From Polytrichum commune (taxonomy: Eukaryota > Streptophyta > Polytrichopsida > Polytrichales > Polytrichaceae), in contig OX485805.1 of the NCBI GenBank assembly GCA_950295325.1, positions 45,778,758 to 45,842,757 on the forward strand: DNA of 64,000 nucleotides, given 5' to 3'. Shown here one piece after another: positions 23,793 to 38,279 of this stretch. The translations under genes were made by a program, and so were the position numbers. Numbering within the stretch: position 1 is the stretch's first letter; each line of letters begins with the position of its first letter. Below the pieces are notes generated by a model, which did not search any database, was not told the DNA's origin, and saw only the letters and a program-made list of their open reading frames with translations.

Positions 23793-24750
23793 CTGTGTTG
23801 TGCACCTCTCCATGAGGAGTGCCCGAAACATCATGGGCACAAGGGGGATCCCGGAGTGACCCCCAGGATTTGTGGCACCGTTGGTGAGAGGGCCCAAGTG
23901 ATTCTAGTGTGGGTGAGGATCCCAGGCGTTGGGAATGCCTTCCACCCACGAAAACTTGTAGGCATGAAGGTAAGGTCATCAGGTATGAGTAGCTTGTGGC
24001 GTGCAATTATAGACAGTTCACAAACACCTTAGTAAAAAATGTGAATTAAGAGATATGACAATTTGAGTGGGACGTGGTCCTGGAACAACACCCTGGAACA
24101 TCAATGGCCTGGGAGTGGTTTCTAGAATTGCCATGGTTTTAATAGGCATTTATTTGAATGGAACAAGTGAGGAGTCTTCGCATATATATGAAACGTAGAT
24201 GATGATGGAGGGGTCGCTTGTTAGCATTCAACATCATACAAGGAAGTTATGATGTTCTGAAGTCCAGCCCCATTAGGTAAGGGAAATGTCAACTTGGTCC
24301 CAACTCTTGGTAGAGAGACCAAACGTTTCTTGATGGTGAGGTAGGGGCCCTGCCAAAATCTTCAGAGGCTTATATGGGTGAGGCAATGTGGCCGCCAAAT
24401 CCACTCGAGGCCGAACGACACGGCCTTTATGCGCATTGGTCCATTGGCAAGGTATAGTTGTCTAGTATGGTTCGGATTGTTGTAGTGTTGCTCTGGCAAC
24501 GCGATGATCAACATAAAATTGGACTTTTATGAAAGTTCACATTTAAAAATTGGTTACCAATTAAGAAGTGAGTCCTGAAAGCAAAGCAAGAAGGTTGGTT
24601 GCCCTTCTTTTAACTATAAGGTTCGCGGTATTGAGAGTTAACCATTTGCATGACGAAATGCAAAGGGTTAGCACTAATGACCCTTGCTAGAATTGAGAAA
24701 CAACGAAGATATCTAAAGGACATTAACAAAGGTTGCAATAATACTGGTGG
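23793..24750 (+). mobile_element. Left arm of a large inverted repeat (LTR-like or long TIR)
   Basis: This segment matches, in reverse complement and at a constant mirror distance, 27,180-28,132. Matching points: 23,800 with 28,130, 24,300 with 27,600, and 24,650 with 27,275, all about a centre near 25,962. Shared words include CCTCTCCATGAGGAGTGCCC, CCAACTCTTGGTAGAGAGAC and GGCGTTGG. Read inward it begins TGTTGTGCACC. The TG-type start and a third copy of the tip at 5.2 kb favour an LTR, but the strict symmetry also fits a long terminal inverted repeat. Confidence 0.8.
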
Positions 24751-25868
24751 CGGTGAGAATATTTTTTCTCAAAAAATTTGAGCAACACAATTCATAGATT
24801 TTTCATCCTACGTGGGTTTTGGATTTTGTGAAGTGCCCATTTCAATATAATTCACTTCTAATGTAGTGGTTGGTTTAGCGCTAACCTTGTTACGCATTTC
24901 TGCAAGTTCATTTCGATATGTGCATCCTAATGAGGTTGTTGTTCTTAAGAGAGCAAGCTCTGCATTTTGGAAGAGGTCAAGGTTGCATTCTCATATACAC
25001 AATTTTTACGGGTCGTAAATCAACATAATTTGAATCAAGGTTTAGTCAAGTTTCAGGTTTTGTTGGGAGGGAGTTGTGTTTTAGAGTCTAGGTTACTGCG
25101 AATTTCGGCATACATAATCTAAAATAGGTTGTTGCTCCAATCGATATTGAGTTGCGCATTTTGGAATCCACGTAAGCTAAACCCAAACACGGTATAAAAT
25201 AGAAATTCTCTCAAAATATCTTTTAGTTGGAGCACTAGAACTTACTTCGTATAGGAATCATGCGTTTTGAAATTACCTGATTGAGGAAGTTCATTACAAA
25301 AAATGCCCACTTCAGTTAAACATACCATTACCAGTCTTCGACAAACATGAGACGGATGTCTCTCCCTTCAGTCTTATATGCACATTTAATAAAGTTGCTT
25401 TGACAAGCCTAAAAACCGGGACCCTGCTCTCAGATTTACAAAAATAATGAAGAAAGATATTAATAAAAGTCGTTAAAACGGCCCAGGTTATTAGGCCCCA
25501 GACTACCATCCTTGCCAAACCTGATGGTGGATCCTAATACCCTAGTATCGGATACAACGGTGGGTTTATTTTAAGACCCAATGTTTACTAAGGTTAGGTG
25601 GAGAGGGGTCACAAGCCCAACAGTCAACATAATTGGAGGGACCAATTGAATAAAATTGAATAAAATTGAATATAATTTGATTAGAATCATGTTCAATAGA
25701 CAAATTCATAGGTTATTTTAAAATTTTAAAATTGGATATAATATTACACGAACTTGTGCACATGTATGCAAAATTTCATATTAGATTAATATATTAAAAG
25801 TATGTTGCAAAGGCAAATGCGAAATTATATATATAAACTTTGATTTATTCAAGTTGCATATATAATCT
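24751..25868. other. Interior of the inverted-repeat element, left part
   Basis: No supported gene. A short tandem AATTGAATAAA run lies near 25,645-25,675. Confidence 0.35.
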
Positions 25869-26512
25869 TCAGTAATTGGTCCAATAACCCTTATTCTTCA
25901 ACATAATGTCAGTTTTTTGTAGCATGCTCTCATAAAGCGCCATGCAATCTTGTTCATTGAAATTGGGATGCATTTAGCACATAAGCTCCTAAAATTCTTG
26001 GAGACCTCTTGGAGGCGTCGTAAAATTGTTCTCGTGCCGTTTGAAAAGTGCTCAGAAGTATTCAATGGGATTCAAATTCAGAGACTTTGTGCAGGCCATT
26101 GAAGGAGTTGAAATGTTTGTGATGCTAAAAATTCTTGCATGATCTTGCTCTTGTGTTTGGGATCATTATCCTATTGAAAAACCAACCTACTTGGATCTAC
26201 ATTATAATTATGTGTAGAAGACAAGAAGAAATTTTCTAAAATAAATTTGTATAGATAAATTATCATACATCCCCAAATCACCATGATGTTTCATTTCTAA
26301 TGGACATGTCGAGGTCCAATGCGTTCACCATCTCTAATCCAACATCATAACCTACCATCCAAGTTAAAGGTATTTATCTTTGTCTCATCAATAAAAATCA
26401 CTAGATTTCAATTGTCAATAATGCAATTATCGTACCTTTGAACAAACCTTAGGCGTGCAAGAACATGTTTACAACTCAAAAAATGATTTCTTTTATTGCA
26501 CGTGTGCACCCA
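25869..26512 (-). pseudogene. Tc1/mariner-type transposase remnant
   Basis: The minus-strand translation gives HVLARLRFVQRYDN, then a stop and NLVIFIDETKINTFNLDGR (first Asp region), WIRDGERIGPRH, DNDPKHKSKIMQEFL (second Asp region), and WPAQSLNLNPIEYF, the characteristic final D/E motif, followed by FKRHENNF. These are the hallmark blocks of Tc1/mariner transposases, which move DNA by cut and paste at TA sites. At least five stops interrupt the frame, and the N-terminal helix-turn-helix part is not recognisable. It sits almost exactly at the centre of the 4.3-kb inverted-repeat structure. Confidence 0.8.
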
Positions 26513-27179
26513 TTCCAACCTCTCTAAAAGCGGTTAGGTAACAATTTACATATATCATATCGAACTTCTTTGATGTCGTAGATGCACTTTCCAAGTTAAC
26601 CCTCAATAACGAAAGTAACACACTACCTCTTCTCTCAATTTGTAAGAAGCTTTGGACACCCTCCTCTTTGTCTCTTAATTTGCCCTTCCTTAGATACGCT
26701 ATAGAGGTTTGGCTCATACGACAATTTAATCACGGTGTCTTTCTGAGATGTTGTTGGAAGTCGGGCCAATTGGCTAGGAGGTAGTATATCACATATGATG
26801 ACTTAGAAATTTTCCAACAATGTATCCAATTATAACTTGGTTTCAAACCCATAAATACAGAGTATATTATTATTTTACTTGGTGAACCTGCTCGTATAAA
26901 TTGTGTACATAGAATTATATTGCGACCATGTGTTTTTTAAAGGTTGGGATTGACATATATAGCCATACATTTGTGTTACACATCTAGATCATCCTAAGCT
27001 TTTTGTGTAGGATGAAATGATTTTTATAAATTAATGTATTTATGGCATTTTCATGTATATATATATATATATATATTCTCATGTATACGTCGTTATAGTG
27101 TACAATTGGTGCAATCCATGGACCTCCACCGTACGTCAGAGCCTCAAGTCACTTGTTTTCATAATTGCAATGTGCTAAG
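26513..27179. other. Interior of the inverted-repeat element, right part
   Basis: AT-rich, with an (AT)n run at 27,057-27,075. An open minus frame at 26,493-26,717 could contain N-terminal transposase sequence but has no recognisable motif. Confidence 0.3.
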
Positions 27180-28132
27180 AGTGCTATATAGTTCTCGCAA
27201 CCCTTGCTAGCCCCCCTTAACAATCTTGCCAATTTTCATTTCTAGCAAAGGCTACGAGCGCTAACCCTTCGCATTCTGCCATGCTAATGGTCAGCTCCTC
27301 CTACCCCGGACCTTCTAGTTCATAAGATGGGAACCAACCCTCCTACTTTGTTTTTTCGGGACTCAACCCTTGATCGGTAACCAATCTTATGTTGATCATC
27401 GCATTGCCGGAGCAACACTATAACAACCCGAACCATACTAGGCAACTATGGCCTCACAATGGACCAACGCCCATGGAGGCCGTGCCCTTCGGCCTCGGGA
27501 GGGTGAGGCCACACCACCTCACCCATATAAGCCTCTAGGACTCTAGGCAGAGCCCCTACACCACCATCAAGAAACCTCTTGTCTCTCTACCAAGAGTTGG
27601 GGCCAAGTATACATTTTCCTTTAGTTGTTGGGCCTAGAAAGCCCCCAACAGCTTCAGACCATGATAACTTTCTTGTATGATGTCTGATGCTAACAAACAA
27701 CCACTTCATCTTCATCTACGCTTCACGTAAATGATGATAAACCCCTCACTTGCCCCATTCGGCCAAGTATTGAGGAAGTTATGCCTGTTCAAACCTTAGC
27801 AGTCTCGGGAATAACTCCCAGGCACTGCTGTACCAGGGCACTGTCCTGGGAAAGCGCCCCACTTAAATTGGCATAACTCTTAGCTCCCACCTCCGATTGA
27901 GGTGATCTTGAGCATTCTAGAATCATCACGCCATGAGCTACACATAGCTTATGGCCTTACCCTTGTGCCTCGTAGTCTCCGTGGGTGGGAGGCATTACCA
28001 ACGCCCGGGGCCCTCACCCCACTAGGATCACTTGAGCCTTCTCACCAACGGCGCCACAAGTCCCGGGTGTCACTCTGGGTCCCCCTTGGCCCATGGTGTT
28101 TCGGGCACTCCTCATGGAGAGGTGTGTGACAA
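27180..28132 (-). mobile_element. Right arm of the large inverted repeat
   Basis: Reverse complement of 23,793-24,750. Read inward from 28,132 it begins TGTCACACACCTCTCCATGA. A near-palindrome TTGTTGGGCCTAGAAAGCCC followed by CCAACA lies at 27,625-27,650. The arms appear diverged by roughly a fifth or more by eye, so this is not a recent duplication or an assembly artefact. Confidence 0.8.
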
Positions 28133-30641
<2,509 letters not shown>

Positions 30642-30929
30642 AATATTCCTCAATGGAGACTATAATAAAGACATCTTGTTCATGGGAAGAAACCCCAATG
30701 GCATCGCCCAAGCACCCACACCAGAAGACATTGCCTAGCATACTTTCACAAGTAACATAGGTATCATTGTCATAACCAACACAATAAACTTCACTAGACA
30801 AGGAGGTCAAGACTATTGCATCACAAGTCACATAGATGGACATTACACAAACCCACAAACATATTGTTGGCTTGAGGTTTCCTTTGTGCATGCACAATTA
30901 CAACCTATGCAAACAATTTAGCCATCCTC

Positions 30930-32535
30930 ACCGATAGTCTGGGTGCACATGGACCTGAACCTCGCAAAATGCGCCATCACAGGAAACCCCAACAAAGGAA
31001 ACCTCAAGCCAACAATCTTCAAAGCCTTCATACAAGCCCAAATATTCACATACATATATGTAACATACATATATGTAACATACATATATGTAACATATGT
31101 GTACATATATAGGCAAACAATTCCCAATCCTCACACAAAACAAACCGTATACTTACCTAGGTATCCAACTAGTCCCATCTCTCAAGTGGCAAATCCAAAC
31201 AAATATGACCATGAACAAAGCAAAAGCCCAAAGCACACTACTCCTAACATCACCTGCAACAATTAGATGAAAAACTAAAATACTCAACAAGGTCATCAAA
31301 CCCAACATAGCCTATGCATACTATGGAGTCCTTTTCTCAAAACCAGACACTAGAAAATTTGACAAATATGAATAAACTCGCCAAGGATATTTGTAAATCC
31401 TGAAAAACACAGCCAACATTCTCACACACCTTGACACCGAAGACTTCAACATGAACACTACTTTAATACTCCTAGATTACATACGATGCATTGGCAAATA
31501 ACTAATTCAAGCCCTTGATGACCAAGGCCAACTAGGCAAAATCTACCAAGGACTCACTAGATACATAGTAATCAAATATGGAGGGTTCCTAAACCTTGCC
31601 ATACTCAAATGTCAATCTCCTCAAGATCCCCAACAACTAGAACCCTCTTTCTACTAGAAAGAGAATATGAAATACATGTCGAATCCCAAAGGAAAATTAT
31701 TCCCCATCAAACAAACCCTACTTGAATCACAATGGTTAAATAAAATACTCTACATAGCCAACATGACCAATAAAACAACACACAAAAATACCTCAACAAA
31801 CCATACCAATACAATATAACATCCATTGACCAAATCCAAAACCCCAACCAAACCAAAATAGTAATTGTAGCTAAATTTAAACAAAATTACAATGCTCTAT
31901 CCAAAATAATCAAAAAAACCCTCCATCAAGCACAGATAATATTCCCACTACAATACACTCAGGTCCTATATCCCCACTAGAACAAACCCCACTAACAAGA
32001 ATTAACCATTCTATAGTTGCACTACCACACATAACTCATGGCACCCATATTCACGAAATCACAAAGGAATGAAACCAAAAACGGAAAATAAAATGGGGAG
32101 CCACATAAAGCATCAACAATACCTATGCATGTGGCAAACCCCCAATGGCGTATCCGGGAAATGGGTAGACAAGCAATACGTACTCAACAAAGATGACATG
32201 GCCTATGAACACAACCTCACACCAATACACAAGTTCCTACAAACAAATCACAACAATAGGATAATAAACAAATACCCGAAGGACTTCCACTCCCCCCAAT
32301 CAAGAGACCCTAGATTTATTCAACCCCAATCAAATTTCCACACCTCACCATGATCACTCAAGAAGCAACAAGGATAAAAACATACAAACCCAACACCCAA
32401 CAATTCAAATCCAAGTTAAACACGCTCATGTATTTGATCACCAAGGTTCATTGATAGCCGCATTCACACTAAAAAGAATCACATGGTTGTGGGAATGGTT
32501 TATTGAGCACCACAAAAACACACTACTAGAAGTCT
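30930..32535 (+). mobile_element. LINE reverse-transcriptase C-terminal remnant (5' segment)
   Basis: Plus-strand translation across frames gives DLNLAKCAITGNPNKGNL (thumb region), then YTYLGIQLVPSLKWQIQ, the YLGI...W block that follows the RT domain in plant LINEs. This continues as NKAKAQSTLLL, KTKILNKVIKPNIAYAYYGV and, near the end, ITWLWEWFIEHHKN. There are many stops and frame changes. The sequence is unusually A/C-rich on this strand. The LINE resumes after the insertion at 32,536. Confidence 0.65.
31040..31105. repeat. Tandem ACATACATATATGTA units
   Basis: Three near-identical 16-bp units inside the LINE, each itself almost palindromic (ACATATATGT). Confidence 0.85.
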
Positions 32536-33870
32536 GTGAGCCCAAGATTGTGCCCACATGTCTCTTTAACTTGTAAAACTATTAAAATTTAGTATTTGAG
32601 TTGTTTGAGTAGTTAAAATGGACAAGAGCTTAGATTTAGTTAAGTTTAGTGTGTTATGCGTTAAGTTAGAGTTAGCCAAGTTATTGTGAGACTCAAGTTA
32701 TTTAAAAAATTAAAAACTAAAAAGGAGTGAATTAGTTTTGAAGTGGGATGGGAGTTATTAAACTCAAGAGGTTTAAGCCCAAGTGTGGTGTTAGTTTATG
32801 CTTAGGGTCGTGTTCGTTTTAGGCTTGAGGTTTTAGGTGAAGGGGCTTTTTGAGGATCCAACCAATGGGCTTGTTAGCTGACAGTGCTAGGTTTTGGATA
32901 ACGGTGGCTCTTGAGCAAGGAGGTGCTCTCTGTTCAAAAAAAAAAAAAACAATGCGGAGTCCCTGCTCTGATGGGTAGTGAGTTGCTCCTTGCTGCAAAA
33001 ATGCCGCTACCGAAGGGCCTGAATGAAGTAAGAGCGGGGAGCTAGAGAAATTTTTTGGCTACTCTGGACAATTCGGCGACGGAGAGGCAGGGGAGGATGC
33101 GGCAAGGAGAAGTGGCCGAGGTCCTCGGCCGCATTCAGTTGGTCAGGGGTTTTTGGAAAGAGAACGTTCTCCAGACGCGTAGCTAAGGAAGAAGGGGGGA
33201 TGTGGTAGGATGATCGACCTGGCCACCGAAAGGTGATGGGAAAAACTCGAATTGGGTTTGGGGAAGGTGGCAACCAAAAGATTGCTACGAAGGTTGGGCA
33301 TTGCGCACTCAATGCCCAAAATAGTCGAGTTATGATATTGCAGAGCCCACCGTAAGGGAGGTGGGTAGAATCAGAACCATCAGAATTTTCGAGAGATGCC
33401 AGATCAGTTGACCAGGGGAGGTGGCGGCTATTGGGGATGAAGGTAGCTTGTGGATCGCTGGAAGTGAGGTTGGTGGGTAGAATGGGCAGTGGGGTAGAAT
33501 CTGCAGTCGGGGTGCTTGTGACGACTGTGCAGGGACAATGTTGGATACGGCGTTGAGGCGAACTTTGGAGAAAAGAAAGAGAATAAAACGAGAAAGGTGG
33601 AGGAAAACACAAGCCGGGGGTCCACGACGCCGGATCAGTTGGTTTCCGAATGAGTTGGATTGAAAGGATGGGGAGAGGCTGACGCTAGACTGCGGCACCG
33701 GAGGTGTCCTCCTCGAATTTGAACTCTCTGGAAAATTACTCATTAACACCTTTACTCTTACGCACTCGTACTTCTCATTGCCGCTCACATGCCCCACCTT
33801 GCTAAAAATGCTACAACTCACCCCATCAGAGAGATTCCATATTCGGCTCATGGGGCCTCACCTTAATAAT
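32536..33870 (+). mobile_element. Insertion within the LINE, beginning TGTGAGCCC
   Basis: LINE-like sequence stops at 32,535 and resumes by about 33,880. The insert starts TGTGAGCCCAAGATTGTGCC. The same 28-bp start, with small changes, occurs in reverse orientation at 38,252-38,279. This points to a shared LTR-type terminus. The insert's right end is near a TCA at about 33,868, and I see no target-site duplication. Open minus-strand frames at 33,007-33,851 are proline/serine-rich and match nothing I know. Confidence 0.45.
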
Positions 33871-34660
33871 AAAATGGCAAGGTACAAGATTAGCATACGC
33901 CAGAGGTTTCTAGGCCACAACCAAAGCAATCCATTAGACCATATTAACCACTAAAGAAATCCCCAACAATGTTATCATGATGATACTCAACCACAAAGAT
34001 TGGAAACCTCAAAAACTAACCTTCATGCAACAAGACACCTACATAATTACCACCATTCCACCAAATGCCATCCAATATGTCCTAGAACCCCAATGGCCAC
34101 CTTATTATTACCAACATGAAATAACACCCACAACAATTATATGTATACACAACATGGACACCCCACCTATAATACACATTTGCCCCCAACTACAACAAAT
34201 CACCCACAAAAAGTACAACCTCAAATTCATTGCACACAACCGCATAACCACCATAAAACCATATAAAGTCAAATCATGAAACAAATGGACACTCATTCAC
34301 ACAAGCCACCCCCCGCTGCACCCTCCCACTCCAATACCAACCATACCATCTACATTTTACATCATACACCCACTAAAATTGGACCCCCAAAAGAGCATAT
34401 ACACATACGGTTCCTTCATCCCACCAAATGATAAAGTTATAGGCAGTATAGCAAACTATGTAACCATGAGTTCCTCGAAGGCCTACAAATAACAAATCAC
34501 AATGCCGCAACCCAACAATTGACCAACCTACTCAAATCATGTGCACACACAAGGCACTACACTCTCATAAACACCAGCAATAAAGGCGACCACCCTCAAG
34601 ATACACCATACATCCATGGCTCCTTCCATGCTCATGCCATAATACATGATGCAGGAATGA
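33871..34660 (+). mobile_element. LINE remnant (3' segment) with RNase H start
   Basis: Contains a 100-codon open stretch (33,977-34,279) of the pre-RNase H region. It then has the block shared with 5264-5520, with IYTYGSFIPP in place of ICTDGSFIP, so the catalytic Asp is lost. HDAG follows near 34,650. Confidence 0.6.
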
Positions 34661-34860
34661 CACGATGTGAGCGGTGAGCGGTGAGCAGATCTCGTGAGCA
34701 GAAAATCAAAATTTAAAACTCCACTTTAAAGAAAGTTAGGACCCTTATGACCGTGGATTTTGCACATATTTTAAGAATATTTCCCAAATTTATTGACAAA
34801 AAGAACCTATATCCGTGGTGGAGGAACCTATACTGTATTTGCTTCCACCTTCTATTACAA
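34661..34860. other. Spacer
   Basis: Short GAGCGGTGAGCGGTGAGCAG run at about 34,669. Otherwise nothing. Confidence 0.3.
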
Positions 34861-34864
34861 GGTT

Positions 34865-35200
34865 TGTAGGTTGGGAATGGGTCTCGGATGGTTATATGTT
34901 GTCATTTGAGGAGGACTAAGTCCCACTTGGAGAAGGCCTCAGATCCGAGGCCTCATGGCTGCGGTATCATTTCAAATTGGGTATAAGGTTTAATTTGTAG
35001 GTTGGGAATGGGTCTCGGATGGTTACAGGTTGTCATTTGAGGTGGACTAAGTCCCACTTGGAGAAGGCCTAGGATCCGAGGCCTCATGGCTTGAGCCCCT
35101 AAATTCTGATTGTGTTTTAAAGTTGGTGGTTTTTTGGTGGGTCTTGGCATTACAAGTGGAGGGGCTACTTTGCAAAAGGCCTCGGATCCGAGGTCTGTTG
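34865..35200. repeat. Tandem units with AGGCCTCGGATCCGAGGCCT palindrome
   Basis: A unit containing GTAGGTTGGGAATGGGTCTC, CATTTGAGG and GACTAAGTCCCACTTGGAGA repeats with about 132-bp spacing. Palindromes occur at 34,934-34,953, 35,064-35,083 and 35,177-35,196, each one or two bases from a perfect AGGCCTCGGATCCGAGGCCT. The third copy keeps the palindrome but little of the flanks. Confidence 0.85.
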
Positions 35201-35218
35201 GCCTTGGGGTTTGCTATT

Positions 35219-35545
35219 TGATTTGAGGTCAAGTTTATGGTTTCAGGTTGAATGAAGGCATGCCATGTTTGGGTTTCATGTTTAGCTACATTCAACCTGA
35301 CTCCATAAATTTGACCTCAAATCAATGGTCTCAATTTGGGTCTCGACATGCCCAATGCCTTAGATTTCATGTTCGGTCTCGGCATGGCCACTTTGGACAA
35401 GGCCTAGGGGTTTTATGTTTGACTTGAATTCAAGTTTATGGTTACTGGTTCAAAGTGGGCATGCCATGTTTGGGTTTCATGCTTAGCTACATTCAAACTG
35501 ACACCATACATTTGACATCAAATCATTGGTTTCTGGTTTAGTGTC
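35219..35545. repeat. Two tandem foldback units with arms of about 35 bp
   Basis: GATTTGAGGTCAAGTTTATG...TTCAGGTTGAATG at 35,219-35,254 pairs with CATTCAACCTGA...AATTTGACCTCAAATC at 35,290-35,327. The loop holds GGCATGCCATGTTTGGGTTT. A second, more diverged copy of arms and loop occupies about 35,420-35,535. Confidence 0.85.
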
Positions 35546-36844
35546 GTTGGTGCACACTTTAGCGAACTTGTAGACCATTGTGTAATATAGGTGTGCACCT
35601 CATATCATTGTTGAACATACTCATGTAGAGATATTAGTAAAGACACTTGAATGCCAAGTTTCAAACAATGGTAGTCAATACAATGAAAAAACTCAGCTCC
35701 CATCCGAGGAGTCTTCACGATTAGACTCTAGAGCTTCATTATCACAGAATTCAATACATCTACCTGGATAAGATTTAGGAATAACAGTACGATAAAATCC
35801 ACTAGCTAGTTCAATTGCAGTGTCATTTGCGTAGGAAGGAAGATCCCAAGTTTTTGGAGGACTTGGATAAAAAATAGGGTCACAAAAGAAAGAGCGGTGA
35901 CTAGGATAGCTCATTGGTCCATATCTGCAGTTTCCAAAAGCACCATGGTTAGGGCTCCATATTAGATACAACAACGCTCAAAAGTAAAACAAATGTATGA
36001 TAAAATGCTAAACAAACTCACTTACTGAATCGAGACCTCTTCACAATTCTGGGGACCACAAGTACATCACCCTCGGGGTCCTCACTAATTGCCGTTGCTC
36101 CAGAAGTGACCTCTGGAGCAACACTCGAATGAATCAAGGGTTTAAGTACGGCATGGAAAATGGCCTCATCAGCCTCCAATGCCACAATGTGACGCTCGAC
36201 GTTGCGGCACGCATGGATGGAAGATCCTACAATAAAAAGAATGACAATAAAATTAGTGTGATTTCTCTGGAACTAACAACAAACAGTTAAAGATGTCATA
36301 TGGAAGATTGAGTTAACATACCCGTAGCAGCAGTGCAGTCTAAAACAACATCCCCAGGGGAGGTAGAACTCTGAATTAACATCTGCATTAAAAGAGTAGA
36401 CTTCTCTCTTGGACCTCGCCACAGGGTGGGTCTATTCATGAGTTGATCCTCACGAGAGACGAGGTTTTGTAGAATATCATCTCTTGATACATCTACCCCG
36501 TGTCGGTCAAGAGCGGGAACAGGCTGAAATGAGAATTTGGAAGCAGGCTTGCCAGGCATGGTCCTCACCACCAATGTAATACCGAAACGCATAGTCTGCC
36601 ATGGTCCCAAAATAATGAACTTCTCAACTGAGAACAATGAACCAACAATATGAGAAAATCAATATGTAGCATTCGTGTCAAACAAAGTTTTAAAATTGTT
36701 AAATAAATTCAGAGTAAATTAAATTAGAGAATTAACTTACAGTGACACCCTGATTAATCGGCGACGTCAGGTGAAGGCGGTTCATACCCCACTGTGAGGC
36801 CAAATCCACCACCCTTAAGCGTCCTAGTCCGGGTGATGGCTTTG

Positions 36845-38279
36845 AGAATCACATGTATCTCTTACAACCTTGAACCATGTGCAAAATAATTTTTATGTCC
36901 AAAAGAACACATATTGTTTCCACTCATTGTGCTTTATTAATGTTAGCCTCTTGGCTTGTGGTAGAGTTGGCTTTCTCAAGAGTCCAACCCGCGGCTTTAG
37001 CCACACATGCCCTTAAGGACATTCCCCTCGCTCGTTTAATCTTCACTTCCTTTTTCTTGCCATTGCAAGAATCTTCCACATTCTCCATTAATAATGCAAG
37101 TGAGTTATTTTGACCAAGAGGTGCAAGTGTTGAAAAACACTTTTCTCAATGGTTAAACACACTCATACAAACCCACACGTGGCACCAACTAGCCTAAATG
37201 AATCTAACTCCTTAGCCACCACTAAAAATGGCCTAATGTGATTTAGTTTTCTTTTTTGTGCTAATACTTACTAATTGAGCTAGCCTTGCTAACCCCTAGA
37301 TGGTCTAAAATGATTTGTTGCTAAGCAGCCCAGCTGCCTTTGGCCACAGTCTCGGTATGGTCTAACCCCCAACAGCCCAGCTGCCTTCGGCCACAATCTC
37401 GGTGTGGTCTAACCCCCAACAGCCCAGCTGCCTTCGGCCACGGTCTCGGTGTGGTCTGACCCACAACAGCCCAGCTGCCTTCGGCCAGTCTCGGTGTGGT
37501 CTAACCCACCAGCAGCCCAGCTACCTTCGCCCATGGAGTTACAATACCCGAATGGTTATCCCAACTACTAGTTGCACCTTGATCCAAACTCTCTCATTCC
37601 CTAATCACATGTTTTCTAAGTTTTTCTTCTTCTTTCTTTTTCCTTGCTCCTAAATAATGAACTAATCTAACACACTAATTTCACTAACTACTAACTAATC
37701 AACACGTGCAATTCTAAACTCTAAGAGCTCCCTCACTTGGGAGGCATTGAGAGAGAGAGCTTAACTAATTAACTTCACTAAGAACTAATGTCCCACACAC
37801 GTGGCTCAAGCTCTTAAGAGCTTGCTCCCTTGAGAGCGCTTGATGGAGAGAGAGAAAAATGAGAGAGAAACCACCTTAAGTAGTAAAGAGGGAGAGAGGG
37901 AGAGAGGGAGAGAGAGGTGAGGATAGGGTGAGAGGATTAGCACCTCCAATCACAATCCCTTAACCTTCACCTCTAAAGTAGGGACTAATCCCCTTCCACC
38001 AAGCTTCCTTCTTCCTAAACTAACAAGGTGGATCCAAAAGTGGGCATTTATCCCGCGGAGCTCACCTTGCTTCATCTTACCCCCTACTCACATTATCAAG
38101 GCATACTCTTATTGAATTCAACCTTGAAATAATCACACAACACTTCTAAAGCCTAAACTTAAATCCAAACCACACTTCACTCTTTTTATGTTTTGTGAAT
38201 AATCATAACACATCAAAGTCAAACTAAAATTGGTTTCGAAGAGTTAATCACCACATGTGGGCACCATTTTGGGCTCACA
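36845..38279 (-). mobile_element. Insertion or solo-LTR-like repeat inside the methyltransferase-like gene
   Basis: On the minus strand it begins TGTGAGCCCAAAATGGTGCC at 38,279, matching the start of the insert at 32,536. It contains GA/CT-rich microsatellite sequence at 37,840-37,920 and the 51-bp minisatellite below. The inner end, near 36,845, is inferred only from where coding sequence resumes. No target duplication was seen. Confidence 0.4.
37325..37540. repeat. Minisatellite, about 4.5 units of 50-54 bp
   Basis: Units contain CAGCCCAGCTGCCTTCGGCC, then a short CTCGGTGTGGTCTAACCC block. One unit is shortened at GGCCAGTCTCGG. CAGCCCAGCTG carries an inner CAGCTG palindrome. Confidence 0.9.

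Noticed and set aside
33007-33851. Proline/serine-rich minus-strand ORFs up to 201 codons
   Set aside because: Overlapping frames are all open, composition is biased, and there are no recognisable motifs. They lie inside the inserted element and are unsupported as genes.
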